The notes beneath the pieces were generated by a model. The model was not told the DNA's origin, searched no databases, and saw only the letters and a list, made by a program, of their open reading frames with translations. A DNA stretch of 64,000 bases from Alphaproteobacteria bacterium. GTDB lineage: Bacteria > Pseudomonadota > Alphaproteobacteria > Micropepsales > Micropepsaceae. Where the stretch lies: contig JAFKEU010000006.1 in NCBI GenBank assembly GCA_017308475.1, positions 1-64,000 of the forward strand, in the 5' to 3' direction. Shown here piece after piece: positions 51,301 to 60,889 of the stretch. Position numbers and translations under genes: made by a program. Positions within the stretch are counted from its first letter, which is position 1, and each line of letters starts with the position of its first letter.

Positions 51301-52023
51301 ATGACCCCGCGTTTCGTGCCGTTCGGGCCGTCGCATCTGACGGCCATCGCGCTGATCCTGCTGGTGCCGCTGGCCCTGGCCCTGTTCGCGCGCCATGAGC
51401 ATCTGGGCCGCCACGCCGACCGGCTGACGCGGCTGGGCCTGGCCCTGTTCCAGGTAGCCGGCTGGGTCGGCTGGTACTGGACCGGCCTGGAGCAGGGCAC
51501 CCTGACGCTGGATAACGGCCTGCCGCTCAACCTGTGCGACTGGGCCGAAATCGCGCTGGTCGCCGCGTTGCTGACACGCAATCAGTTCGCTTACGAGCTG
51601 GGCTATTTCTGGGGCCTGGGGGGGACGCTGCAAGGGGTACTGACCCCCACGATCTATTTCGACTGGCCCGATCCCCAGTTCATCTTCTTCTTCATCCAGC
51701 ATGGCGGGGTGGTGGCCTCGCTGCTGTATCTGACGCTGGGAAGCCGGCTTCGTCCAACCTGGCGCTCGCTGCCCCGGGTGGTGGCGGCCACACTGTTCTA
51801 TGCCGGCTTCGCGGGGGTGATGGACTGGCTGCTGGACGTCAATTACGGCTTCCTCCGCGAGAAGCCGCACGGCACCAACCTGCTGACCTTCATGTCGCCC
51901 TGGCCCTGGTACATTCCCGAGCTGGTGGCGGCGGGCCTTCTGTTCGTGATGATTTACTATGCGCCTTTCGCGCTGGCCGACGGGATCAGCGAGCGCCGGT
52001 CTCGCAAGGACCAGCCTCGCTAG
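51301..52023 (+). CDS. TIGR02206/YwaF-like integral membrane protein
   Basis: A 240-residue protein with about seven hydrophobic segments. FGPSHLTAIALI at the start, LPLNLCDWAEIALVAAL, YFWGLGGTLQGVLTP, FIFFFIQHGG and NYGFLREKPHGTNLL are the conserved positions of this family (known as YwaF in Bacillus). The function is unknown. ATG 51301 follows a good ribosome site (TGGAGGAGAC). It lies 45 bp after the HerA-like gene on the same strand, so co-transcription is likely. Confidence 0.85.
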   Translation: MTPRFVPFGPSHLTAIALILLVPLALALFARHEHLGRHADRLTRLGLALFQVAGWVGWYWTGLEQGTLTLDNGLPLNLCDWAEIALVAALLTRNQFAYELGYFWGLGGTLQGVLTPTIYFDWPDPQFIFFFIQHGGVVASLLYLTLGSRLRPTWRSLPRVVAATLFYAGFAGVMDWLLDVNYGFLREKPHGTNLLTFMSPWPWYIPELVAAGLLFVMIYYAPFALADGISERRSRKDQPR

Positions 52024-52290
52024 ACGTCAGGCACCAAAAACATGAGGCGGCCGGCTGCTTTCGCGCCGTAGCCGCCTCACACTGCCCCCTTCAAACTGGA
52101 CAGTTGAACCCGGACCCCATTTTCCGGACTCAGCAGCTGCAGGGTTTCCCCAAACCGTCCATCTGCAGCCCTGCTACTGTGCCGGTCTGACACTTGGACG
52201 CAACAATTTTGCTTGCCTGTAACGTGATTTGCGGCGGCAATGTGGACTTTCCGCAACAATTGCGGCGGCCAGTTCCGCGAACGATCGCCG
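52024..52290. other. Intergenic region of distinct base composition, possible mobile-element remnant
   Basis: This 267-bp stretch between convergent genes starts with a hairpin (TGAGGCGGC at 52043-52051 / GCCGCCTCA at 52071-52079, no T-tract). The rest is visibly less GC-rich than its surroundings. Segments such as AAACTGGACAGTTGAACCCG (52094-52113) resemble the kind of sequence I associate with insertion-sequence ends, but no inverted-repeat pair, target duplication or transposase fragment is visible. A 73-codon reverse frame here is not convincing as a gene. Confidence 0.3.
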
Positions 52291-53439
52291 TTAACCAAAA
52301 TGCTTGGAGAGTTTCAGGCCCTGGCCCTGATAGTTGGAGCCCAAACCCGCGCCATAACCTTCCGGAGGCGGATCGGTGAGCCGCTCGAAAACCAGCCTGC
52401 CAATGATCTGTCCATGTTCCAGAATGAAAGGCACCTCGCGCGAGCGCACTTCCAGCACGCCACGCGCGGCCGGCGGCTGCCCCGGCGCATAGCCGAAGCC
52501 GGGGTCGAAGAAGCCGGCATAGTGGACGCGGAATTCGCCCACCAGCGGATTGAAGGGCACCATCTCGGCGGCGTAGTCGGGCGGGATGGCCACGCGCTCA
52601 CGGCTCACCAGGATGTAGAACTCGTCCGGGTCCAGCACCATGTCGCCGCGCGCATTGGCCTGGATCGGCTCCCAGAAATCATGCGGGTCCAGCGCGCCCA
52701 CCCGGTCCACATCGATGAGCCCGGTATGCTTCTTGGCGCGAAAGCCGATGCGCTTGCCGTCGTCGGCGTTGCCTTTCAGGTCGATCGAAAGCGCCAGGCC
52801 GCCTTCGATATTGGGTTCGCTCCTGCCGTCATCTATGGCCACCAGCGGGATCTGTTCGTGCAGGCGGCGCAACTGGGTGTCGCTGAACTGCGGCGAGCCG
52901 TGGCGGACGCGAAGCTGGTTCAGGCGGCTGCCCTTGCGCACCAGCACGGGGAAGGTCTGGGGGCAGATTTCGGCATAGAGCGGCCCGCTGTAACCGGCGG
53001 CCACCCGGTCGAAGGCCGCGGCGTGATCGGTGATCAGGCGGGTGAAGACATCAATGCGCCCGGTCGAGCTTTTGGGATTGGCGGTGCCCGATATCCGGGC
53101 CGAGAAGTCGGCGCGTTCCAGCAGCGGCACGATATAGACGCAGCCGGCCTCCAGCACCGCGCCCTCGGAAAGGTCGATCTCGTGCATGAAGACTTGGGCC
53201 AGCCTGTCTTCCACCGTGGCGTTCGGCCCCGGCAGGAAGCTGGCACGGACGCGATACGCCACCGGCCCCAGCCGGAGGTCCAGGCTGGCGGGCTGGATCT
53301 GCCCCGGCAGGAAAGGCTCGCTGGCCACGATCTCGCGTCCCGCCGCGAACAGGCGCGCCAGCACATGGCTGGGCAGGATGCCGGTGGAATGACGGCCGTA
53401 GCTTTCGTCTTGGGTCAGGATGTCGGGGCTCGCGGCCAT
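52291..53439 (-). CDS. dcd: dCTP deaminase, double-length alphaproteobacterial form
   Basis: A 382-residue protein made of two dUTPase/Dcd-like halves, with GILPSHVLARLFAAGREI near the start, IQPASLDLRLGPVAYRVRASFLPG, ISGTANPKSSTGRIDVFTRLI, YSGPLYAEICPQTFPVLVRKG and FEPIQANARGDMVLDPDEFYIL-like sequence in the second half. It deaminates dCTP to dUTP for dTTP synthesis. The long form is typical of Alphaproteobacteria, whereas the E. coli enzyme is about half this size. ATG 53439 lies inside the end of the upstream helicase gene (25-bp overlap), so the two are coupled. Confidence 0.9.
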   Translation of the reverse strand: MAASPDILTQDESYGRHSTGILPSHVLARLFAAGREIVASEPFLPGQIQPASLDLRLGPVAYRVRASFLPGPNATVEDRLAQVFMHEIDLSEGAVLEAGCVYIVPLLERADFSARISGTANPKSSTGRIDVFTRLITDHAAAFDRVAAGYSGPLYAEICPQTFPVLVRKGSRLNQLRVRHGSPQFSDTQLRRLHEQIPLVAIDDGRSEPNIEGGLALSIDLKGNADDGKRIGFRAKKHTGLIDVDRVGALDPHDFWEPIQANARGDMVLDPDEFYILVSRERVAIPPDYAAEMVPFNPLVGEFRVHYAGFFDPGFGYAPGQPPAARGVLEVRSREVPFILEHGQIIGRLVFERLTDPPPEGYGAGLGSNYQGQGLKLSKHFG

Positions 53440-56237
53440 CCGGGGGTTATAAGCGGCTGGGCCGGGCCGGTCACGGCCCCATCTGACGGCGTGCCGACAA
53501 AGGCCCGGATATCCCCAATTGCCTCGGCCAGGCCGCAGCGCTTGACCGGGGCGCCTTCCGGAAAGGCGGTCAGAAGCCGGCTGGGGGTGGCGCCCTCCAG
53601 GATCACGAAACAGCCGCGGTCCTGGCGGCCCCGTATCAGCCGCCCGAAGGCCTGCTTCAGCCGGAAACGGGTGATCAGGTCGTCATAGCCCTTGCCGAAG
53701 CGGGCGCGCCGCGCCTTGTGCAGGATGGTGGGCTTTGGCCAGGGCACCTTGTCGAATACCACCAGCCGCAAGCTGCGTCCCGGCACGTCCACCCCGTCGC
53801 GCAGCGCATCGGTGCCGAGCAGGCAGGCGTTTTCCTCCGCCCGGAACAGATCGACCAGGGCGCCGGTGTCCAGCCGGTCGACATGCTGGGCATAGAGCGT
53901 CAGCCCCGCGTCGGCGAGGGGCGTGACGATGCGGCTCGCCGTATCACGCAGCGCGCGCACGGCGGTGAACAGGCCCAGCGCCCCGCCGCCGGACGCAAGG
54001 AAGAGTTCGCGATAGGCGGCAGCCAGCGCCTCCGGATCGCGGCGCGGCACGTCTTTCACGATGAAGATGCGCGCCTGTTCGTCATAGCGGAAGGGCGAGC
54101 CGAAACTGGCGCGTCGTGCCGGCTGGGCCAGATGGCCCGCGCCCGTGCGCACTTCGGCGCTGGCCCAATGGTCATCTGCCGCCCCGCCCACATCGCGCAA
54201 GGTGGCCGATGTGATAAGCGCCCCATGCGCAGGCTCCAGCACTTCGGCCGCCAGCGGCACGGTCGGATCGATCCAGTGCCGCGCCAGGCCGACATCGGCG
54301 TCGCGCCCGTCCTCGCGCAGTATCTCCAGCCAGTCCACGAATTCGGTGGGCACCTCGCCATTCTCCAGCGTCTCCAGCATGGCGATCCATGCGGGCAGGA
54401 TGCCGCGTGCGCGCCGCTCCAGCCCGCGCGCCGCCGCATCCAACCGTGCTTTCGTGTAGGGCTCCAGCGTGGCGGTCTTGTCGTTCATGGCCTTGCGCAG
54501 ATGACCGGCCAGCCGCATCAGCGGATCGGCCAGGCGTTTCAACCCGCGCGCCAGTCCGCTGACCGCCGCCGCCAGGTCTTCGCCCATGGGCTGGACTTCG
54601 GCTTCCAGCGAGTAAAAGGCTTCGCCGCCTTCGCTGCGCGCCCGCACATGGGCATAGGCCGCCGACAGGAAGACTTCGCCGGGGCCGCGCGGGCCATTGC
54701 CGATGCGCTGCTGCCAACCTTCGCTCGCCAGCACCGATGCCGCCGCCACGGCGTCTTCCAGCGCTTGCTGCGCCGCCTCATCGTCGGCGATCAGCTCTTT
54801 CAGCCGTTCCTCGATCCCGCGCATGCGGCTTCTGGCGCGCCCCTCCGGTCCGCGGATCCAGCGTCGCAGTTCGGCCATCTCGCGCCCCGACAGGCGGGCG
54901 GAGAAACCGCTGTCGGCGGCATCGAACAGGTGGTGGCCCTCGTCGAAGACATAGCGCAGCCGCCGCTCGCTGGGCGTATCGGTGGTCTCGTCCTCGCCGA
55001 TCCAGTCCTGCGCACCGAAATCCTGCGAGGCCTGGGCGATCACCAGCGCATGATTGGCCACCACGATGGCGGCATGGCGCGCCCGGCGCACCGCATGCTC
55101 GATGAAGCAGATGCGGTAATGCGGGCAGGCGGCATAGATGCATTCCCCGCGCCGGTCGGTGACGGTGGAAAGCGGCATGAAGGCGGCCAGGAAGGCGGGG
55201 AAGCCCGCCCCCGACAGGTCGCCGTCGGTGCCCGACTGCACCCAGCGCGCGATAAGTGCCAGGGCAACGCTGCGCTGGCCCGGCGCCAATGCCGTGCGCT
55301 TGGCGGCTTCTTCAAAGTTGAGCAGGCAAAGATAGTTCTCCCGGCCCTTGCGCACGACGGCCTTTTCCGCGCGCTCGGCCGGATCAGGCCACAGGTGGGC
55401 GATTTCCTGCACGATCTGGCGCTGCAGGTTGCGGGTATAGGTGCTGATCCACAGGCCGGGGCCGTTCTTCTCGGCCCAGACGCTGGCGGGGGCCAGATAT
55501 CCCAGAGTCTTGCCGGTGCCGGTGCCCGCTTCGACCAGCGCGACGCGCGGCGCCCCCGCCTGCTCGCGCGGGCCGAACGCAAAGGTGGCGGCATCGGCAT
55601 AGGCCGCCTGTTCGGGGCGCATTTCGTCCACCAGCTGCGCCAACCGCGCGCGCGCTTCCTGCGGCTCGACAGGCTGCGAGCCGGGCTTGCCGGGCAGGGG
55701 TGCGTCTTCCCAGGCGGCAAGGCCGCGCCAGGCTTCCAGCCCGGCGATGGGCGAGCCGTGCGGCGCTTCTCCGGCGCATTTCTTCAGCAGCGGCGCCCAG
55801 CGCCAGCCCGCGCGTTCCAGCGTGCCGATCATGGGTGCCAGGCCCTGGCGCGCCTCTTGCGGCCAGCCGGCGAATTGGGCAAGCAGCGCATCGGCGATGG
55901 CGAACAGGCTGGCGGCGGATGCTTCGGGGGTGCGCGGCACGTCCAGCCCGAGCGCGCGGCAAAGTCCCGGCGCACTGGGCACGAAGGGCTGGCCCGGCCG
56001 CACGAATGCGAACAGTTCCAGCACGTCGAACAGCAAAGGCGCCGCGCGCAACCCCAGCCGGCCGGCGACAAAGGTGCCATGCGCCACCAGCACGTCGCCG
56101 CCCTCGAACAACGGGCGCGCGTCATGCAGGCCGATGCGTTCGGCGGTGCCATCGGCATGCGCAATGGCACCGCCGGGCGGCGCGGGCACGAGCCCGATCA
56201 GGTTTTCGAGAGAAGAGGCCATGGAGGCCGCGATCAT
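53415..56237 (-). CDS. DinG/XPD-type ATP-dependent DNA helicase
   Basis: A 940-residue superfamily 2 helicase. About 230 N-terminal residues precede Walker A EAGTGTGKT (236-244). Four Cys of an Fe-S cluster are at C304, C366, C371 and C377. DEGHH is the Walker B box (432-436), and C-terminal motifs include FGRLIRGRQDRG. DinG-like helicases unwind 5'-3' at D-loops, R-loops and G-quadruplexes and have roles in repair and replication. The ATG at 56237 is used; ATG 56222 is an alternative. The 3' end overlaps dcd. The N-terminal part lacks obvious exonuclease motifs. Confidence 0.92.
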   Translation of the reverse strand: MIAASMASSLENLIGLVPAPPGGAIAHADGTAERIGLHDARPLFEGGDVLVAHGTFVAGRLGLRAAPLLFDVLELFAFVRPGQPFVPSAPGLCRALGLDVPRTPEASAASLFAIADALLAQFAGWPQEARQGLAPMIGTLERAGWRWAPLLKKCAGEAPHGSPIAGLEAWRGLAAWEDAPLPGKPGSQPVEPQEARARLAQLVDEMRPEQAAYADAATFAFGPREQAGAPRVALVEAGTGTGKTLGYLAPASVWAEKNGPGLWISTYTRNLQRQIVQEIAHLWPDPAERAEKAVVRKGRENYLCLLNFEEAAKRTALAPGQRSVALALIARWVQSGTDGDLSGAGFPAFLAAFMPLSTVTDRRGECIYAACPHYRICFIEHAVRRARHAAIVVANHALVIAQASQDFGAQDWIGEDETTDTPSERRLRYVFDEGHHLFDAADSGFSARLSGREMAELRRWIRGPEGRARSRMRGIEERLKELIADDEAAQQALEDAVAAASVLASEGWQQRIGNGPRGPGEVFLSAAYAHVRARSEGGEAFYSLEAEVQPMGEDLAAAVSGLARGLKRLADPLMRLAGHLRKAMNDKTATLEPYTKARLDAAARGLERRARGILPAWIAMLETLENGEVPTEFVDWLEILREDGRDADVGLARHWIDPTVPLAAEVLEPAHGALITSATLRDVGGAADDHWASAEVRTGAGHLAQPARRASFGSPFRYDEQARIFIVKDVPRRDPEALAAAYRELFLASGGGALGLFTAVRALRDTASRIVTPLADAGLTLYAQHVDRLDTGALVDLFRAEENACLLGTDALRDGVDVPGRSLRLVVFDKVPWPKPTILHKARRARFGKGYDDLITRFRLKQAFGRLIRGRQDRGCFVILEGATPSRLLTAFPEGAPVKRCGLAEAIGDIRAFVGTPSDGAVTGPAQPLITPGWPRAPTS

Positions 56238-56284
56238 GCTGCGGCGCTCACAAAACTGACAGGATTATCTTTGCCCCCCGGCGT

Positions 56285-58381
56285 CTATGCCACGTCGGGA
56301 TATAGCTGGATCAGCGCCTGGCGCGCGCGCATATGCTCGCCGATCACCAGTTGCGCGGCATTGCGCAGCGCATGGCGGTCCATGCCCTCGCGCGCCGCCG
56401 TCGCGAACTGCCGCGCCGCCTGGGTGATGGCCGAAAGGCCCAGGCCGCCCGCGGCACCGACAATGTCCTGCGCCAGGCGCCCGGCATCGTCCCACTTTTC
56501 ATCGTTGCAGGCGTTCGACAGCGCAGTGGTGAGCTCCTCGGCGGTAACGACATAGCATTGCAGGATCTCGACCAGTGCCTTCACCCCAACCGACTTCTCC
56601 AGCGAACTGAAAGCGACGGCGTCGATCGCGGCAGGCGCTTGCGGCACCTGCGCGGGGTCCGCCCCGGCCGCGACATCTTCCAGCGCGAAATAGAGCTGGT
56701 CGGCCTCCACAGGCCAGCGCAGCACCTTGTCCGTGGCGGCGGGCGCGCGGTCGCCGCGCAGCAGCATGGCGATCAGCGGTGCCTTCACGCCGGGCGCCGC
56801 CGCCAGCATGTCCGCATCGCCGCCTCCGCTGATGATCGCGTCGAAATGGTTTTTTCCGGCGCGGACGATCGCGTCGGCGATGTTTGTGGCCTGGATCACG
56901 CGGTTGCCGAAGGGCTCCAGCATATGGGCCAGGGCCGCGCTCACCTCGGGGGCACGGATGAACAGCAGCACCGCCAGGCCGGCCGGCGGCGTGTGCTGGG
57001 GCACCGTTTCACTGCCCGGCACCGCGGCCAGGCCGGAAACCGGCAGGGTGAACCAGAATTGCGCGCCCTCGGCGGGGGTGCTGGTGAAGCCGATGGTGCC
57101 GCCGGCCTGCTCGATGACGCGCTTGGCGACCGCCAGGCCCAGCCCGGCGCCCTGTTCCTTGCGCGCATAGGAGGAATCGCCCGGCGAGAAAGGGGTGAAC
57201 AGCTGATGCGCCACTTCCGGCGCCACGCCATGGCCGGTATCGGTGACGTTGAAGCGGACCGCCCTGCCGTCTTCCACCAGATCCAGGCGGATATCGACCA
57301 GGCCGCGCTCGGTGAACTTCAGCGCGTTGTCGGTAAGCTTCAGCAGCACCTGGCGCACCTTGCGCGGATCGGCCGCCACGCGCGGCAGGCCCGAGGCGGC
57401 CGAGAGGGTCAGGTGCAGGCGCTTCTCCCAGGCGCGCGGTTGCAGCAGGCGGGCCACCGCGCGCGCCGCCTGCGCGGGATCGCAATCCTCGTCCCCGAGC
57501 CGATCGTCCTCGTCGCGGGTCAGCGCGATGACGTCGTCGATGAGGGTCTGAAGGCCGCGGCCGGCCTGCAGCATCACTTTCACATGATCGGCCTGCTGTT
57601 TGGGAAGCTCCGCGCGCTCCAGAAGCTGGGCCATGCCGAGAAGGGCGTTGAGCGGGGTGCGCAGCTCATGGCTGATGTTGGCGATGAAGGCAGCCTTGGC
57701 AAGCGCACTGTTCTCGGCGGCATCACGGGCCGCCAGCGCCTCGGACTTCTCGCGCCGCAGGCGCACCACCAGCTCGCCATTCTCGTTGCGCAGATGGACG
57801 CTCTCATCCAGCAGCCGCGCCATGTCGTGGCAGTAGCTGATCAGCACGGCGGCAAACAGCGCGATCAGCACCGCGCTCAGGCTGGGATAGAGGCCGCCCT
57901 GGATCAGCAGCAGGACAACCAGCGGACCCAGTGCGAACAGGGTATGGGCTATATAGGCGGGCCGATGGGCGGAGCGGGCGATGAATTCGGTGGCGGTCAT
58001 GCCCAGGAAGGCCAGGCTCAGGTAAGCCTGGGCGGGGAAGGAATCCCACATGAACCAGAACATGGCGGCCACGCCCCAACTGGCGCCGGCGATGGCCGAG
58101 ACGAAGGTATAGCGGCGTGCCCAGTAATGGGGACTGCTGCCGGGCGGACGCTGGCGATAGGCGGTGGTGAGCTGTTCGGCGGCGATCACCACGCCGATCT
58201 GCAGCACCAGCGGCATCAGCGAGGCGGCCGAGGGCAAATGCCCCGCAATCACGGTGGCGGGCACGCACAGGACGGCAAAGGGCAGGGAAAGATAATGGCG
58301 CCCGAGCGCGTAAAGGACATTGATGCGTCCCGCGAAAATCGCGTCCGCACTTCGCTTGTCCGGCGGGCTTTCAACGGTCAT
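56285..58381 (-). CDS. Membrane hybrid-type histidine kinase with degenerate REC and HPt domains
   Basis: A 698-residue protein. Residues about 20-185 hold some six hydrophobic segments, then a short coiled coil, HisKA with H238 (ISHELRTPLN), and HATPase (LTDNALKFTERG, DTGHGVA, GAGLGLAVAKR). From about 468 to 570 a receiver-like domain has Ser518 where the phospho-accepting Asp is expected (FDAIIS). From about 590 an HPt-like helical domain reads AQDIVGAAGGLG, with Q638 in place of His. Both C-terminal domains thus seem unable to carry phosphate. ATG 58381 follows AAGGAA. The frame runs further upstream only as antisense of lysS, from which it is divergent. Confidence 0.88.
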   Translation of the reverse strand: MTVESPPDKRSADAIFAGRINVLYALGRHYLSLPFAVLCVPATVIAGHLPSAASLMPLVLQIGVVIAAEQLTTAYRQRPPGSSPHYWARRYTFVSAIAGASWGVAAMFWFMWDSFPAQAYLSLAFLGMTATEFIARSAHRPAYIAHTLFALGPLVVLLLIQGGLYPSLSAVLIALFAAVLISYCHDMARLLDESVHLRNENGELVVRLRREKSEALAARDAAENSALAKAAFIANISHELRTPLNALLGMAQLLERAELPKQQADHVKVMLQAGRGLQTLIDDVIALTRDEDDRLGDEDCDPAQAARAVARLLQPRAWEKRLHLTLSAASGLPRVAADPRKVRQVLLKLTDNALKFTERGLVDIRLDLVEDGRAVRFNVTDTGHGVAPEVAHQLFTPFSPGDSSYARKEQGAGLGLAVAKRVIEQAGGTIGFTSTPAEGAQFWFTLPVSGLAAVPGSETVPQHTPPAGLAVLLFIRAPEVSAALAHMLEPFGNRVIQATNIADAIVRAGKNHFDAIISGGGDADMLAAAPGVKAPLIAMLLRGDRAPAATDKVLRWPVEADQLYFALEDVAAGADPAQVPQAPAAIDAVAFSSLEKSVGVKALVEILQCYVVTAEELTTALSNACNDEKWDDAGRLAQDIVGAAGGLGLSAITQAARQFATAAREGMDRHALRNAAQLVIGEHMRARQALIQLYPDVA

Positions 58382-58462
58382 TGCGCAATTCCTTGTGGAA
58401 GAATAGCTTTCGCGCCCTTTCAAATCGCTTAAAGTTCCGCTTAACGAAGGGTAAATCCCAAA

Positions 58463-60052
58463 GTGAAAAACATGGCCGAACAGGCGCTTGCCGCCAAAGC
58501 CTGGCCTTTCGAGGAAGCCCGCAAGCTTCTGGCGCGGGTGGCACGCCGCCGCGCGCGGGGCGAAACGGTGAACGGCGTGCTGTTCGAGACCGGCTATGGC
58601 CCGTCCGGCCTGCCGCATATCGGCACTTTCGGCGAGGTGGCGCGCACCAGCTGGGTGCGTCACGCCTTTGCGGCGATGAGCGATGTTCCCGCGCGCCTGA
58701 TCGCCTTCTCCGACGACATGGATGGCCTGCGCAAGGTGCCGGACAATGTCCCCAATCAGGAGATGCTGCGCGGCTATCTGGACAAGCCGCTGACCCAGGT
58801 GCCCGATCCCTTCGGCAGCCATGACAGTTTCGGCGCCCACAACAATGCGCGGCTGAAGGCGTTCCTGGATGCGGCCGGCTTCGCTTACGAGTTCGCCAGC
58901 TCCACCGACTATTACAGGTCGGGCCGCTTCGACGCGGCGCTGCTGACGCTTCTGGCGCACTATGACGCCGTGATGAAGATCGTGCTGCCCACGCTGGGCG
59001 AGGAGCGGCGCGCCACCTATTCGCCCTTCCTGCCGATTTCCCCGCGCTCGGGCAAGGTGCTGCAGGTGCCGCTGCTGGAGGTCAATCCCGCGGCGGGGAC
59101 CATCGTGTTCGAGGATGAAGGCATCAAGACCGAACTTCCGGTCACCGGCGGCCACGTGAAGTGCCAGTGGAAGGCGGACTGGGCGATGCGCTGGCTGGCG
59201 CTTGGGGTGGATTACGAAATGGCGGGAAAGGACCTGATTTCGTCGGTCGATCTTTCGTCGAAGATCGTCAAGGCGATGGGGGCGGAGCCGCCGGAAGGCT
59301 TCAATTATGAGCTCTTCCTGGACGAAGGGGGCCAGAAAATCTCCAAGTCGAAAGGCAATGGCCTGTCGGTGGAGGAATGGCTGACCTACGGCACCCAGGA
59401 AAGCCTGTCGCTGTTCATGTTCCAGAAGCCCCGCACCGCAAAGCGGCTGTTCTTCGACGTGATCCCCAAGGCGGTGGACGAATATATCGCTTTCCTCGAC
59501 GCCTATCATTCCAACGAAACGACCGAGGAACAGCGGCTGGAAAATCCGGTGTGGCACATCCATGCCGGCTGCCCGCCGGACGAGCGCTATCCGGTCAGTT
59601 TCGCGCTGCTGCTCAACCTGGTGTCGGCTTCCAACGCGCACAATCGCGACGTGCTGTGGGGCTTCATCCGCCGCTATGCGCCGGGCGCCTCGCCGAAGGA
59701 CAATCCCGGCCTGGAAAAGCTGGTGGGCTATGCGCTGCGCTATTACGAGGATTTCGTGAAGCCGGCGAAGACCTACCGCGCGCCCGATGCGAAAGAGCGC
59801 GCGGCGCTGGAAGACCTGGCCGGCAGGCTCGAAGCGATGGGCGACGTGCGCGACGGCGCCGCAATCCAGAATGTGGTCTACGAGGTGGGCAAGGGCCACG
59901 GCTTCGAACCGCTGCGCGCCTGGTTCGGCGCGCTGTATGAAGTACTGTTCGGCCAGACCCAAGGCCCGCGCTTCGGCTCCTTCGCCGCGCTGTTCGGCTG
60001 CGCCGAGACGGCGGCGATGATCCGCGAACGACTGGCGGATCGGGTGGCATGA
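58463..60052 (+). CDS. lysS: Lysyl-tRNA synthetase, class I
   Basis: A 529-residue class I enzyme that charges tRNA-Lys. It has the HIGH-like motif PHIGTF (H52) and KISKSKG (292-298), the class I signatures. Class I LysRS is found in archaea and in some bacteria including most Alphaproteobacteria, so it is a useful taxonomic clue. The start is GTG 58463 or ATG 58472, behind an AAGGG tract. It is divergent from the histidine kinase, and its TGA overlaps the next start as ATGA. Confidence 0.96.
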   Translation: MKNMAEQALAAKAWPFEEARKLLARVARRRARGETVNGVLFETGYGPSGLPHIGTFGEVARTSWVRHAFAAMSDVPARLIAFSDDMDGLRKVPDNVPNQEMLRGYLDKPLTQVPDPFGSHDSFGAHNNARLKAFLDAAGFAYEFASSTDYYRSGRFDAALLTLLAHYDAVMKIVLPTLGEERRATYSPFLPISPRSGKVLQVPLLEVNPAAGTIVFEDEGIKTELPVTGGHVKCQWKADWAMRWLALGVDYEMAGKDLISSVDLSSKIVKAMGAEPPEGFNYELFLDEGGQKISKSKGNGLSVEEWLTYGTQESLSLFMFQKPRTAKRLFFDVIPKAVDEYIAFLDAYHSNETTEEQRLENPVWHIHAGCPPDERYPVSFALLLNLVSASNAHNRDVLWGFIRRYAPGASPKDNPGLEKLVGYALRYYEDFVKPAKTYRAPDAKERAALEDLAGRLEAMGDVRDGAAIQNVVYEVGKGHGFEPLRAWFGALYEVLFGQTQGPRFGSFAALFGCAETAAMIRERLADRVA

Positions 60053-60819
60053 AGCCCGCTCTGGCGGGTCTTGTGGTGCTGCTTTGGGCCGGCACGGCCG
60101 CCGCAGCCGAGGATCCTGTCTATGCACTTTACGCCGGCGGCGACTATGACGGCGCCGTCAGGGCCGGCGAAGCGACCCACACGGCAGCGGGGTATGCCAT
60201 GGCGGCGCGGGCGCTGCTGGACCAGGACAGGTTGCGCAATGCTCCGTGCCTGGAATGCCTGAAGCGGGCCGAAGGGTTTGCCCGCCGCGCCATCGACGCC
60301 GACCCGGGACTGGCCTGGGGCCAGCTCTGGCTCGCCGTCGCGCTGGGCTATGAGGCCCGCATCACCGGCACCGTTCGGGCGCGTCTCGACGATGTGCCTG
60401 GCCGGTCCCACAGGGCGCTGGACAAGGCGGTCGCCGACGATCCGGACAATCCCCATGCGGTGTCGGCCTTGGGCGGCTGGAACATCGCGATCGTGAAAGG
60501 CGGTGGCGCCCTGGCGGCGCGGCTGTTCTACGGCGCCACCAGCGGCAAGGCGCTTGCGCTCTTTGATCGGGCGGTTCAGATCGCGCCGGGCAATGTCTCG
60601 GTGCGCTATCAGATTGGGCTGTCGCTGGCGGGGTTCGATCCGGACAAATATCGCGACCGGATCATCGGGGAATTCAAAGCCGCGATCGCGGGCAAGCCGG
60701 TCACCGCCTATGAAAAGGCGATGCAGGACCGCGCCGGCACCCTTCTGGCGCTGCTGACGGCGGGACGCAGCGAGGCTTTTGCCGCGCTGGTGCGCAAGTT
60801 CGAAGGCTATCCCGGCTAG
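60049..60819 (+). CDS. Exported TPR-like protein of unknown function
   Basis: A 256-residue protein with a signal peptide (first about 20 residues, ending AAAA). It is then helical and Ala-rich, with TPR-like repeats (for example [23 protein letters not shown] and [21 protein letters not shown]). A Cys pair CLEC lies near residue 67. I do not recognise a named family. It is coupled to lysS by a 4-bp overlap, which may reflect expression linkage only. Confidence 0.75.
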   Translation: MKPALAGLVVLLWAGTAAAAEDPVYALYAGGDYDGAVRAGEATHTAAGYAMAARALLDQDRLRNAPCLECLKRAEGFARRAIDADPGLAWGQLWLAVALGYEARITGTVRARLDDVPGRSHRALDKAVADDPDNPHAVSALGGWNIAIVKGGGALAARLFYGATSGKALALFDRAVQIAPGNVSVRYQIGLSLAGFDPDKYRDRIIGEFKAAIAGKPVTAYEKAMQDRAGTLLALLTAGRSEAFAALVRKFEGYPG

Positions 60820-60833
60820 AGCATTTATTTGGT

Positions 60834-60878
60834 CGCGGTTTCGGATGGAACAGCGCTACGCACTTTCCTGAAACCGCG
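60834..60878. other. Hairpin between convergent genes
   Basis: Arms CGCGGTTTC (60834-60842) and GAAACCGCG (60870-60878) pair perfectly around a 27-base loop in the 70-bp spacer between the TPR-like gene and the S24 repressor gene. There is no T-tract. It could be a weak terminator or a solitary palindromic repeat. Confidence 0.4.
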
Positions 60879-60889
60879 CGGGCGGCCGG

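Noticed and set aside
49522..52023. HerA-based antiphage system
   Set aside because: No nuclease, Sir2-like, DUF4297-type or other effector gene is adjacent, so a known HerA defence type cannot be called. It is kept only as an open question.
52077..52298. A 73-codon reverse frame between the TIGR02206-type gene and dcd
   Set aside because: It has no recognisable domain or ribosome site. It overlaps the 3' end of dcd by 8 bp and lies in a spacer of unusual composition.
53718..56555. A 945-codon forward open frame
   Set aside because: It is antisense to the DinG-type helicase, which has Walker and Fe-S motifs. The translated frame is low-complexity Arg/Gly/Ala with no domain.
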